Shown here piece by piece: positions 22,333 to 31,700 of a stretch of DNA of 64,000 nt. Source of the DNA: Pseudomonas sp. LBUM920 (GTDB lineage Bacteria > Pseudomonadota > Gammaproteobacteria > Pseudomonadales > Pseudomonadaceae); contig NZ_CP027762.1 in assembly GCF_003852315.1 (NCBI RefSeq), forward strand, positions 3,763,501 through 3,827,500, given 5' to 3'. The position numbers were made by a program, and so were the translations under genes. Numbering within the stretch: position 1 is the first letter of the stretch; each line of letters opens with the position of its first letter. The notes under the pieces were generated by a model that was not told where the DNA came from, ran no database searches, and saw only the letters and a list, made by a program, of their open reading frames with translations.

Positions 22333-23652
22333 TCAAAACAACCACTGCCCAATCAACCACGCGTTCGCCCCGCTGATCACTGCAAACAGAAACCACGCCA
22401 ATAGCCGCGTGGGCAGACGGTTCACAAACGGCCCCATCAATTGCTTGTCACCCGTCATGCGGATCAGTGGGTACAGCGCGAACGGCAACTGCAGGCTGAG
22501 GACCACCTGGCTCAGAATCAGCAACTTGCCAATGGCATCGTCGCCCATCAGCCACACCCCCAAAAACGCCGGGATCAGTGCCAGGCCTCGGGTGATCAGG
22601 CGGCGCTGCCAGCAGGGAATGCGCAGGTTGAGGTAACCCTCCATGATCACCTGCCCGGCAATCGTGCCGGTGAAGGTCGAACTTTGCCCGGAGGCGAGCA
22701 ACGCGATACCAAACAGGACACTGGCAAAAGCCCCGCCCACCAGTGGGTCGAGCAGGTGGTAAGCATCCTGAATCTCGACCACGTCGGTGTGGCCAGTCTT
22801 GTAGAACGCAGCGGCGGCCAGCACCAGGATTGCCGCGTTGACCAGCAAGGCCAGGGCCAGTGAGCCGATGGTGTCGATACGCGCCAGTTTGACCGCGTCC
22901 TGTTTGCTGGCGAGGTCTTTGCCGATCAGCCGGGTTTGCACGATGGAGCTGTGCAGGTAAAGGTTATGCGGCATTACCGTGGCACCCAGGATCCCGATGG
23001 CCAGGTACAACGGCGCAGCGTCGCTGATGGCCGACAGTGACGGGGCGAAGCCACTCAACACGTCCGGCCAGTAGGGTTTGATCAGCACCAGTTCGATAAA
23101 GAAGCACACGCCGATGGTCGCGACCAGCGCCAGCATGATCGCTTCCAGTCGGCGGAAACCACGGTTTTGCAAGGCCAGGATCAACAGCGTGTCGAACGCG
23201 GTAATGACGATGCCGGTGGTCAGCGACACGCCCAGCAACAGGTGAAACGCCAGGGCGCAGCCGAGCACTTCGGCAAGGTCGGTGGCGATGATCGAAATTT
23301 CCGCCAGCACCCACTGCGTGCGCGCCGAGCGTTTGCTGTAGCGCTCACGGCACAGTTGCGCCAGGTCTTTGCCGGTGGCGATGCCCAGCCGTGAACACAG
23401 GCATTGCACAGCCATGCCTGCCAGGCTGGCCAGCAGCACCACGAATAACAGGTTGTACCCGTAGCGCGAGCCGGCCTCGATGGCCGTGGCCCAGTTGCCG
23501 GGGTCCATGTAGCCAATCGAAATCAGCAGGCCGGGGCCGGCGAACATCAGCGCCCGTTTGAAAAACGAAGCCTTGGGGTCAACGATGACGGAGCCGGCCA
23601 CTTCCGGCGGGCAGAATGGGGCAGTAGCGATTTTCGGCAGGCTGAATTTCAC
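22333..23652 (-). CDS. mntH: Nramp-family Mn2+/Fe2+ proton symporter
   Basis: 439-aa polytopic membrane protein that imports divalent manganese. The two metal-site motifs are clear: DPGN in IGYMDPGNWATAIEAGSRYG near the first membrane helix and MPHN in GATVMPHNLYLHSS near the sixth. About eleven membrane segments are predicted. A GTG start at 23652 (KFSLPKIATAPFCPP follows) is chosen from family resemblance; an ATG eight codons upstream is also in frame. The window also encodes the manganese exporter MntP behind a manganese riboswitch at 58.6 kb. No riboswitch is visible upstream of mntH. Confidence 0.92.
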   Translation of the reverse strand: MKFSLPKIATAPFCPPEVAGSVIVDPKASFFKRALMFAGPGLLISIGYMDPGNWATAIEAGSRYGYNLLFVVLLASLAGMAVQCLCSRLGIATGKDLAQLCRERYSKRSARTQWVLAEISIIATDLAEVLGCALAFHLLLGVSLTTGIVITAFDTLLILALQNRGFRRLEAIMLALVATIGVCFFIELVLIKPYWPDVLSGFAPSLSAISDAAPLYLAIGILGATVMPHNLYLHSSIVQTRLIGKDLASKQDAVKLARIDTIGSLALALLVNAAILVLAAAAFYKTGHTDVVEIQDAYHLLDPLVGGAFASVLFGIALLASGQSSTFTGTIAGQVIMEGYLNLRIPCWQRRLITRGLALIPAFLGVWLMGDDAIGKLLILSQVVLSLQLPFALYPLIRMTGDKQLMGPFVNRLPTRLLAWFLFAVISGANAWLIGQWLF

Positions 23653-23693
23653 GCGGTATCCCAGGCAAACATACAAGTCAGAGCCGCAGCTTA

Positions 23694-25247
23694 TCAGTCC
23701 GACACGACCGTGCGCATCACCGTCTCCCGCGGCAGGTGGAACGTGTCCACGACCTGCACCACCAGGTCCATCTCCTGGTTCAGCGCCTCGCGCTCCATGC
23801 GCTGGCGAATCATGCCGATCATCAACACCGATAAAGTGGTAATCGAGTACGCCGGGCCGGAAAACGCCCGCACGCCCGTCACCAGCAGCATCGCCGCGGC
23901 CAATGCCTGGCCCACCACCGGAATCGCCGTGGCGGCACCGCGGCGCACGATAAACCCGGTCAACCCCGCCAACGCCGTGCCACTCAAGGCCGTGGTGGCC
24001 GAGCGGCCTACATCGAAGCGGTTGAACAAGCCCTGCTCTTTTTGCGCGGCCGCCTTGAGTTCGGCGTCGAAGGCTTGACGGTCCGCACGGCTGAGCTTGT
24101 CCTTGTATTGCTCGATCAGTTTCTCCGCGACCTGGGCCTCGATGTCCGCCAGCGCAACGGTTTCCAGCGCTTGGTCAAACTTGATCCCCAGGCGCTGCGC
24201 CACATCTTCGGCGATCTGGCGATAACTCACGCCATGGCCACGGGCCAGGTTCATAAAGCTGTCACCGCCCATGCGCTGCAACTCGATGGCCAGTTTCAGC
24301 GGTTCGCGCACGCCGGCATCGATCGATGCACTGCGTTTTTGCGCCATCAATTCGGCCAGGAACTTCAACTCGTCCGGCCGCGCCTGCACCAACGCCGGGA
24401 ACAACTCCACGTCCTCCTCGGCAAAGCGCACTTCAGTGCTGCGCTGATCGGCGCGGATCATGCCGCGCCGTTCCTGCAACAGGTCGGTGTATTGCACCAC
24501 CGTTTTCAGCTGCGGCCAGTAAGCGGCATGGTCGAACGTCGCCAGGTGCACATTGGTGACCTTGGCCTTGAGCGCCGGCGTGACATCAATTGCATAACGC
24601 CCAATGCAACGTTCGGTGTCCGGTTTCATGGCCAGCGCCCAGTCTTTGCTGGAGTGGCAGTTGATCACACGGCCCTTGAGCGGCGCCGACACTTCATCCC
24701 ACGGGCTCGACGTACAGATCGCCCCGCCCATCAGCAACAGGTTGTTCAGCGGCAGTTCGCGGGCCACCTCGGGGCTGGCCAGCACGCTCTTGACCAGAAT
24801 GCGCGCGCCCAGCGAATGCCCGATGAGGTTGATGCGCCGTACCTCCAGCGACTCCGCGTGCAGGTAACTGGCCAGTTCAGGCAACAGGGTCTTGGCCACT
24901 TCATCGACGCGCGCCTCGACACTTTTGTAATGGTCGAGGAAATAGGCAATCGCCTTGCCCACGCCCACCGTTGCGGCGCCCAGCCCGCCGCCGCCAAGCA
25001 TCGAGGTGATCACATCCTTGAAGGGCGCAAACAGGTTTTCGAGAAAATGCCCCGCCGGCCAGAACAGCATCAGGTTGGTCGAGCCTTCGATGCTCGCCAG
25101 CTGCTGCTTGAAATTGCCCAGTTGCTGGCGGTTGAAGAAGGCCGAATAACCGTGAACGTAGAGATTGAGCACATCCCCCTGAGGCTCGCCGCACAGTACA
25201 AACGTGGGCTTGCGGGTGCGGTGCATTTCATCCCACTGGTGTTGCAT
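23694..25247 (-). CDS. Large alpha/beta-hydrolase, DUF726/TMCO4-like
   Basis: 517-aa protein with a hydrolase domain in the first half (about residues 15-250). LNLYVHGYSAFF begins the fold and GHSLGAR carries the predicted nucleophile serine. Candidate acid and base lie in CHSSKDWALA and ATFDHAAYW. The second half is helical with three hydrophobic stretches (around TALSGTALAGLTGF and IPVVGQALAAAMLLV), suggesting membrane attachment. AGGAG precedes ATG 25247. DUF726 proteins are eukaryotic TMCO4-like and bacterial serine hydrolases of unknown substrate. It stands alone between mntH and an AraC regulator. Lipase or esterase activity is a guess. Confidence 0.65.
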   Translation of the reverse strand: MQHQWDEMHRTRKPTFVLCGEPQGDVLNLYVHGYSAFFNRQQLGNFKQQLASIEGSTNLMLFWPAGHFLENLFAPFKDVITSMLGGGGLGAATVGVGKAIAYFLDHYKSVEARVDEVAKTLLPELASYLHAESLEVRRINLIGHSLGARILVKSVLASPEVARELPLNNLLLMGGAICTSSPWDEVSAPLKGRVINCHSSKDWALAMKPDTERCIGRYAIDVTPALKAKVTNVHLATFDHAAYWPQLKTVVQYTDLLQERRGMIRADQRSTEVRFAEEDVELFPALVQARPDELKFLAELMAQKRSASIDAGVREPLKLAIELQRMGGDSFMNLARGHGVSYRQIAEDVAQRLGIKFDQALETVALADIEAQVAEKLIEQYKDKLSRADRQAFDAELKAAAQKEQGLFNRFDVGRSATTALSGTALAGLTGFIVRRGAATAIPVVGQALAAAMLLVTGVRAFSGPAYSITTLSVLMIGMIRQRMEREALNQEMDLVVQVVDTFHLPRETVMRTVVSD

Positions 25248-25334
25248 GGGCCGGTGACTCCTGGTAACGATGGACGGCGATAGTAACAAAGCATGACCTT
25301 GGTGAAGGTGAATCCTGACCGACGTGTGCCGTTT

Positions 25335-26117
25335 TCAGAACGCAGACGCTGCCCTGGATTTGGCCAGGTAGCGCGCGGGCGCGTCTCCCAGGTTTCGCCG
25401 GAACACCGCGGTAAAGGCGCTGGAACTGCTGAAACCCAACCCCAACGCCACCTCGGTAATGGAGGCGCCATGACTGAGCCGCGCAGTGGCTTCAAGCAGG
25501 CAGACCTGCTGACGCCAGGCCACAAACGTCATGCCGGTGCCTTCGTGGAAATGGCGAGTGAAGGTGCGTCGGCTCATGTTCGACCATTGGGCCATCTCAT
25601 CCAGGGAGATGGTCTGCGCAGGGGCCTGCAGAAAACGCCGGCAAGCCTGGGCCAGACGTGGCTCGGCAGGCAACGGCGCGCTGAGGGGCACTTCGGGCAT
25701 GGCGCTTATTTCATCGATCAACAGCGTCAATATGCACTGCTGACGGACCGTAATCGCCGCCGACGGCGCGATCGCCAGTGCCGCTTCCAACAGATGCCTG
25801 AGCAATGGCGACACCTCGAATACCTGGCAACGATCCCGCAGCCCTGCCCGCTTGGCAGCCTGGTCATCGAGGTAGGTATTGAGCATCACCACGTCGCCGC
25901 GCATGTGCATTTCATGGGGCACACCGCCCGGCACCCAGATCGCCCGCTGCGGCGGCACCACCCAATTGCCGAGGTCGGTGAACATTCTCAACGCGCCGGT
26001 AGAGGCATAGGCGAATTGCCCGCGTGCATGGGTATGCCGCTCGAAGACAGTGCCGCACGCATAGTCGCGCAGCGTGACGACGGCTTCAGGGTCAGTGGTT
26101 TCAAATGTCGGGATCAT
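25335..26117 (-). CDS. AraC-family transcriptional regulator with cupin domain
   Basis: 260-aa regulator of the same subgroup as the one at 18881. The cupin portion contains RHTHARGQFAYASTGALRMF and PPQRAIWVPGGVPHEM (about residues 25-70). The C-terminal HTH region contains WSNMSRRTFTRHFHEGTGM and ends with VALGLGFSSSSAFTAVFRRNLGDAPARYL. It is divergent from an EamA-type exporter gene, 97 bp away, which is its probable target. The ligand is not evident. The ribosome site is weak. Confidence 0.87.
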   Translation of the reverse strand: MIPTFETTDPEAVVTLRDYACGTVFERHTHARGQFAYASTGALRMFTDLGNWVVPPQRAIWVPGGVPHEMHMRGDVVMLNTYLDDQAAKRAGLRDRCQVFEVSPLLRHLLEAALAIAPSAAITVRQQCILTLLIDEISAMPEVPLSAPLPAEPRLAQACRRFLQAPAQTISLDEMAQWSNMSRRTFTRHFHEGTGMTFVAWRQQVCLLEATARLSHGASITEVALGLGFSSSSAFTAVFRRNLGDAPARYLAKSRAASAF

Positions 26118-26214
26118 GGCCCGATAGTGTCAAATTATGACCTGACATAGCAAGCGGGCCATACGGCCCCGCCCTAGCATGATGGCCCGGATCAACCCAT
26201 TCAAAGGCCCGCCC

Positions 26215-27087
26215 ATGCACAAGCAACACCTCGCCCTCGCCCTGCTCGTCACCCTGGTGTGGGGTTTGAACTTCCCCATTACCCAGTTGGGCTTGCGCTC
26301 AATCGACCCGTTTGTACTGACCGGCATCCGCTTTACCCTCGCCGCCTTGCCGCTGGTGTTCTTCATCAAGCGCCCCGCCGTCAAGTTCGGCTATGTGGCG
26401 GCCTATGGCGTTATCTTCGGGCTGGGCATGTGGGGCGTGATCAACTACGGCATCCAGGCAGGCGTCAGCCCTGGAATCGCCTCGCTGATCATTCAGCTCA
26501 GCGTGTTTTTCACGCTGGGCTGGGGCTATCTGTTGTTCAAGGAACATATTCGCCGTGCGCAGTGGGTCGGCGCTTTGCTCGCCCTGATTGGCCTGACGGG
26601 GATCATCTGCACCCAGGACGGCGAGCATGCGGTGCTCGGCGTGCTGCTGATCGTGCTCAGCGCGTTGGCATGGAGCATCGGCAACATCATCATCAAAGCG
26701 TCGGGGGTGAAGGAAATTTTCTCGTTCATGGTGTGGGCCAGCCTGTTTCCGCCGGTGCCGTTGTGTCTAATGGCCTGGTGGATGCACGGCAGCACCGCGT
26801 TCGAGAACGTGCCCGCCAGCCTCGACCTCACGGCGGTGATGTCGATCCTGTTTCAGGTCTACTTGGCCACGCACTTTGCCTATTGGGGCTGGAATTCGTT
26901 GCTCAAGGCCTACCCCGTTTCAACCGTGGCGCCGCTGTCGTTGCTGATACCGGTATTCGGCATCGGCAGTTCGATGCTGATACTGGGCGAGCGCATTTCC
27001 ACGCCCCACCTGGTCTTCATCACGGTCATCATCAGCGGCTTGGCGATAGGGCTTTTCCGCAAGCCGATTGTGCAAACCGATAGATAG
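26215..27087 (+). CDS. EamA-family drug/metabolite exporter
   Basis: 290-aa DMT-superfamily permease with ten predicted membrane segments in two EamA repeats (about residues 5-130 and 145-285). LLVTLVWGLNFPITQLGL at the start and APLSLLIPVFGIGSSMLILGE near the end are the usual repeat landmarks. It resembles E. coli EamA (YdeD), which exports O-acetylserine and cysteine, but the substrate is inferred only from similarity. ATG 26215 is chosen because AAAGG precedes it and the first helix starts right after. It is divergent from an AraC-family gene. Confidence 0.85.
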   Translation: MHKQHLALALLVTLVWGLNFPITQLGLRSIDPFVLTGIRFTLAALPLVFFIKRPAVKFGYVAAYGVIFGLGMWGVINYGIQAGVSPGIASLIIQLSVFFTLGWGYLLFKEHIRRAQWVGALLALIGLTGIICTQDGEHAVLGVLLIVLSALAWSIGNIIIKASGVKEIFSFMVWASLFPPVPLCLMAWWMHGSTAFENVPASLDLTAVMSILFQVYLATHFAYWGWNSLLKAYPVSTVAPLSLLIPVFGIGSSMLILGERISTPHLVFITVIISGLAIGLFRKPIVQTDR

Positions 27088-27168
27088 TCATGGCAAAAAA
27101 CCGGGATGTTGTTCGCGCATTCAGTCCACTAGCATTCGCCCTGTCTAGTACTGAACCGAGGAAACACC

Positions 27169-27570
27169 ATGAGCACGCCCGAGTTTTTTGTCACCCCAGG
27201 TTATGGCGATTACCTGCGCGAACACCTGCACTATTCCCAGGCGGTCAAAGTCGGTAACCGCGTGGAAACCTCCGGCCAGGGAGGTTGGGATGATGACTTC
27301 CAGATCCCTGCCGACCTCGGCGAAGAAATCGCCCGGGCCTTTCATAACCTGGAGCGCACCCTGGCCAGCGCTGGCGCGCAGTGGGCGCATGTGATTCACG
27401 TCAACTCCTACCACGTCGGTGGCTTCCCACCGGAGGTCAACGAGGCGATGGTCAAGCAGTACCGGCGCTACATGCCCGACCACGCGCCGATCTGGACGCA
27501 GGTCGGCGTGCAGGCGCTGGGTCTGCCGACCATGCGTGTAGAGATTCGTGTGACCGCGATTATTCCCTGA
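27169..27570 (+). CDS. RidA/YjgF-family protein
   Basis: 133-aa member of the Rid family, which hydrolyses reactive enamines/imines or has related roles. Conserved features include YSQAVKVGNRVETSGQGGWD near residue 22 and an FHNLERTLASAGAQW helix. The C-terminal motif around IWTQVGVQALGLPTMRVEI differs from the RidA archetype, where an Arg near position 105 is catalytic: here Arg lies in MRVEIRV. It thus fits a Rid subfamily rather than canonical RidA. GAGGAAAC precedes the ATG. The stop overlaps the end of the convergent LysR gene by 11 bp. Confidence 0.82.
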   Translation: MSTPEFFVTPGYGDYLREHLHYSQAVKVGNRVETSGQGGWDDDFQIPADLGEEIARAFHNLERTLASAGAQWAHVIHVNSYHVGGFPPEVNEAMVKQYRRYMPDHAPIWTQVGVQALGLPTMRVEIRVTAIIP

Positions 27571-28456
27571 CACCGAACGTATGCATCACCCATTCGGTAA
27601 ATACCTTGAGCCGTGCGCTCTGGTGACGGTTGGGCGGGTAAAGGATGTGCAGCGCCGTGGGCGGGCGCGACCAGTCCGGCAATACGCTGACCAATTGGCC
27701 AGTGTCCAGGTAGTACTGCACGATGGAGGTGAAGTGCTGGCCGACGCCAAGGCCGGCGAGCAGCATTTCCTTGAGGCCATTGCCTTCGTTGGTCGAGAAG
27801 GCGCAGCCGTTGACCTCGATACGCTGCCCGCCCTTCTCGAAAATCAGCGGCTCCGGCTTGCCCGAGCCGGTGAAGAAATAACCGGCTTTGAGGTGGTTGT
27901 TCTGCAGGTCCTCGGGCGAGGCCGGCAGCCCCCTGCGGGCAACGTAACTGGGCGCCGCGCAGGTCAGGTACTCAAGGTCAGCCACCTTGCGCCCGATCAT
28001 TGCCATGTCGTCCAGCGTGCCGGCACGGATCACGCAGTCAACGCCCTCCCCGACGATGTTCACGGCACGGTCACTGATCCCCAAGGCAATAGTGATGTCG
28101 GGGTACTGCCGATGAAAATCCACCAGCGCCGGGATCAACAGGCAATTGGCAAACGAGGCCGGTGCGTCCACGCGCAGATGCCCGCCGGGCTTGAGAATTT
28201 GCCCGCGCGCGGCGCTGTCCACTTCATCCAGCTCAGCCACCAGCCGCCGTGCATGGCCATAGTATTCGAGCCCTTCGGACGTCGGCGCCAAGGCGCGGGT
28301 GGTGCGGTGTATCAACTTGAGGCCCAGGTGTTTTTCAAGGTCGGTGATCAGCTTGCTGACCGTGGAGCGTGGCAGCGCCAGCTGGTCGGACGCACGGCTG
28401 AACGAACCGGTATCGACGACACGGACGAAGGCGCGCAGGGCGAGAAGTTGGTTCAT
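27560..28456 (-). CDS. LysR-family transcriptional regulator
   Basis: 298-aa regulator. The winged HTH occupies residues 1-62 (SFSRASDQLALPRSTVSKLITDLE). The effector domain begins near residue 90 (GHLRVDAPASFANCLLIPAL), of the type common in CrgA/DmlR-like regulators. It converges on the RidA-family gene with an 11-bp overlap. No divergent target gene exists upstream, where a repeat occupies the space toward the autotransporter terminator. Inducer and targets are unknown. Confidence 0.88.
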   Translation of the reverse strand: MNQLLALRAFVRVVDTGSFSRASDQLALPRSTVSKLITDLEKHLGLKLIHRTTRALAPTSEGLEYYGHARRLVAELDEVDSAARGQILKPGGHLRVDAPASFANCLLIPALVDFHRQYPDITIALGISDRAVNIVGEGVDCVIRAGTLDDMAMIGRKVADLEYLTCAAPSYVARRGLPASPEDLQNNHLKAGYFFTGSGKPEPLIFEKGGQRIEVNGCAFSTNEGNGLKEMLLAGLGVGQHFTSIVQYYLDTGQLVSVLPDWSRPPTALHILYPPNRHQSARLKVFTEWVMHTFGVRE

Positions 28457-28569
28457 GTGAGTGCCTCAATGCGACTTAGTCAGCGAAGTTGTCGATCATG
28501 ACCTCGCCACCGGCAAACGTCGCGATTCACTATTTTTAATGGGCGTATTCCCAGATTGAAACACAGCGT

Positions 28570-28701
28570 GTGGCGAGCGGGCTTGCCCCGCGTTGGGTTG
28601 CGCAGCAGCCCCGGATTCAGCCGCTGCGGAGTATCTGACACATCGCATCCTTGTTTGAAGGGCTGCTTCGCAACCGAACGGGGGGCAAGCCCCATCGCCA
28701 C
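28570..28701. repeat. Large imperfect inverted repeat between lysR and the autotransporter
   Basis: The arms start GTGGCGAGCGGGCTTGCCCC and end with GGGGCAAGCCCCATCGCCAC. Inner complementary blocks are GTTGGGTTGCGCAGCAGCCC and GGGCTGCTTCGCAACCGAAC. This is a longer relative of the REPINs, with a different terminal sequence. The rest of 28457-28783 holds only the autotransporter terminator. Confidence 0.75.
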
Positions 28702-28740
28702 AAAGAGCGTGCCTCGGCACTGGGCTCATCAAAAATCCCA

Positions 28741-28765
28741 AAAAAAACCGCCCTTACGGGCGGTT
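28741..28765 (-). terminator. Rho-independent terminator of the autotransporter
   Basis: On the minus strand the stem AACCGCCC/GGGCGGTT with a 4-nt loop is followed by a run of Ts. It lies 19 bp after the stop codon of the 12.7-kb gene. Confidence 0.9.
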
Positions 28766-28783
28766 AAAGGTGCTCGGCCTTGA

Positions 28784-31700
28784 TCAAAAACCGAGGGAGA
28801 AACTGACGGTCATCGCGTGGTCCTTATCGTTACGCGAGAGTTGACCCGAGTAGCCCAGGCCCAGCTTGCCGTTCTGGCTGATCTGGTAATCCAGCCCCGC
28901 CTCCAGAACCGCACTGTCCTTGGCAATCGGTACACCTTGGGTGCTGAACGAACCCCCGCCGTTGATAAAGCTCAAGTCGGCATCGGGCTTGGTATCGCCG
29001 AAGGCGTGGCGCCAGCCGATGCTGCCCCGAGGGGTGATTTTCGAGCCGTTGCCCAGGGTGATGGTCTGGCCAACACGCACGCCCAAGGTGGAGAAGGTCA
29101 CGTCCTGATCAGCATCGCCGCGCAGCGCCGCCGACCCGCCTTTCTCCTTGAGTGTGTCGCTGTCGTAGTTGACGTAGGCCAGGCCGGCGAACGGTTCGAC
29201 TGCCACGCTGCCGGCTGTAAGGGTATAGCCCACTTCACCGAACACTTGCGCGCTGCGTGCCTTGTAATCGGCTTTCAGACGCTGACCTTCGCCAGCGACC
29301 GCCACGTCGCGTTTGCTTTCGATGTCATGCCAGCTGTAGGCCACGCCCATACGCGCGGCGAATGCTTCCTGTTGGTAAGCGGTGTAGGCCATCAAGTGGT
29401 AGCTGTCGACGTCGGCGCTGGAGCTGCGGCGCTTGGCTTCCAGGTCGCTGCGGGTGTAGCCGGCGGCCACGCCGACACGCCAGGCGTCATCCACTTGCTT
29501 GTCGGTGCCAAGCAGGAAGCCGCCAAGGTTGCGGTCCAGCTTGGCAGCGTTGCTGTCGCCGCCCATATGGCCCCAGGTGCCAAGCACGCGCATCCAGCCG
29601 ACCATCTCGCCATGGCAACCGGCACTGCTCAGGCGGTTTTCGCTTGGCGCCAGGCTGTTGCGTGGGTCGTCCTCGCGATAGCAGCCAGGTTGGCGCAGGC
29701 GCTCGTTGACCGCGTCACGGATGTAGCGCGAATCCTCAAGCATTGCGCTGGCGGTGCTGGCGTGGATCTCGCCGGACAAGCTGTCAAAAGCGGCACGCGC
29801 CCCGGCAGCATCGGTGTTGAGCAACGCATTTTGCACCGCGGCCCCGCCCACGGCGGCGCCTCTGTCGAGTGCAGCCGCCACGCCACGCTGGTTACCGGTG
29901 GCCGCTACGCTGGCGTAACTGACGTTATTGCGGCTGACCGCCAACGCCACTTGGGTAGGGCTGTAGTCCAGCGAGGTGGAGAGGAACGCCAGGTTCTCCA
30001 GGTTGGTGTTGCTGAACGTGCCGTTCACCGCGCCGGCTGTCAGCAGGGTGTAGGTGGTTGCCCCGGTGTACGGCGCCAGGTTGATCACATTCAGGGTGCC
30101 GCCCAGGTTAGCCGTGCCGCCGACCGCCAGAGAACCGCTGACCGAAGGCGTGATGACCAGGTTCAGTGCGCCCGTGCTGGCGTTGGTGAAGTTACCGGCC
30201 ACTGTCAGCTTGCCGCCATCGGGTGTCACGCTGCCGTTGTTGACCAGCGAACCGACACTGCCGTTACCGGTCAGGCCCGCGCCATTGGCGACCGTCACCT
30301 GCCCGCCGAACACCGTGCCCGGATTGGCCGCGTTGCCGACTTGCAGCACGCCTTGATCCACTGCCACGGTGCCGCTGAACGGCTGATTACCGGTCAGCAA
30401 CAGCGCCCCGGCGCCTTGTTTGGTGAGGCTGCCGGTGCCGGTCAACGTGCCCTTGAAGGTGCCATTGGTGGCCTGCACGAACAGCATGCGCGCATTGTTC
30501 AAGAACCGGCCTTGCAAGCTGAGCGTGTTACCGGCCAACGTACCGCCGCTGACGGTAGTGCCACCGGTGTAGGTGTTGGCGCCGGTCAGCAACAAGGTGC
30601 CGGCATCAAGTTTGTTGATCGCCCCGCCGCCCACGATCGGCGCAGCAATCTCCGTGGTGACGCCCGAATTGACCCGCACCACCGCCGTGCCGGTAGGCGA
30701 CAAGGTGCCCCCTGCCCCCGCCGTCAGCGTGTAGCCAGGGTCAAGAAATTGCAGCCCGGTAAAGCCTTGGTTGCCGACCACGGTGACCGTGCCGCCCTGC
30801 CCGCCAAACACGGCAAACTGGTTGTTCGACGCCTGGCCTTGGGTGCCGGTCGGATCGGTCCAGTTGGTGCCAGGGCCCCAGGTGCCGCTGCCACCGGTGA
30901 TGGTGCCGTCGGGGTTGGTGGTGCCGCCGTTCCAGAACTGGATCTGCCCGGGTGCGGTTTGCACCAGCAGGTTGAGCTGGTTGGCGAGTGCCGTCTGCAA
31001 GGTCAGATCGCCTGCGCCGACGGGCAGTGTGCCAAGGGTCAAACCGTTGTCGGTCAGGCTGCCGCCGTAGCGGAACAGTTGATAAACGCCGGCACCAAAG
31101 CCGCCCGCGTCAGTGACGTTGAGCGTGCCATCCAGGGTCAGATTACCCGCCACATTCACCGCCGTGGTCGACGCACCCGGTGCGCCGAGGGTGAAGTCCA
31201 GCGTGGTGCCGGACGACAACGCCAGCGAACCGACCGACAGCGGCGTCGCCGCCCCGGCCTTGAGTACCGAACCATCGGCCATGTTCACTGCGCCGCCCAG
31301 CGTGCCACTGCCGCCGAGCGTCGCACCGCTGGCAACCTGTACCGCCGCACTGTTCAACGTGCCATTGACCAGCACGCTGCCCGCGTTGACGTTGGTGTTG
31401 CCGGTGAAGGTGTTATTGCCGGTCAGCAGCAACGCGCCGGTGCCGGTTTTATTCAACACGCCGGCGCCGGTGAGGTTGCCGGTGTAGGTGCCATCGGCGC
31501 CCTGCTCGAAGGTCAGTGTCGCGTTGTTGACAATCGCCCCTTGCAGGCTGGTGGTATTGCCGGTGGTGTTGCCGCCATTGAGTGTGGTGCCACCGCTGTA
31601 AGTGTTGGCGCCGGTCAGCAGCAACGCGCCAGTGCCATTTTTTACCAGGCTGCCGGTGCCGCTGACCGCGCCGTTGAGGGCCAGGTCATGGCTGCCGGCC

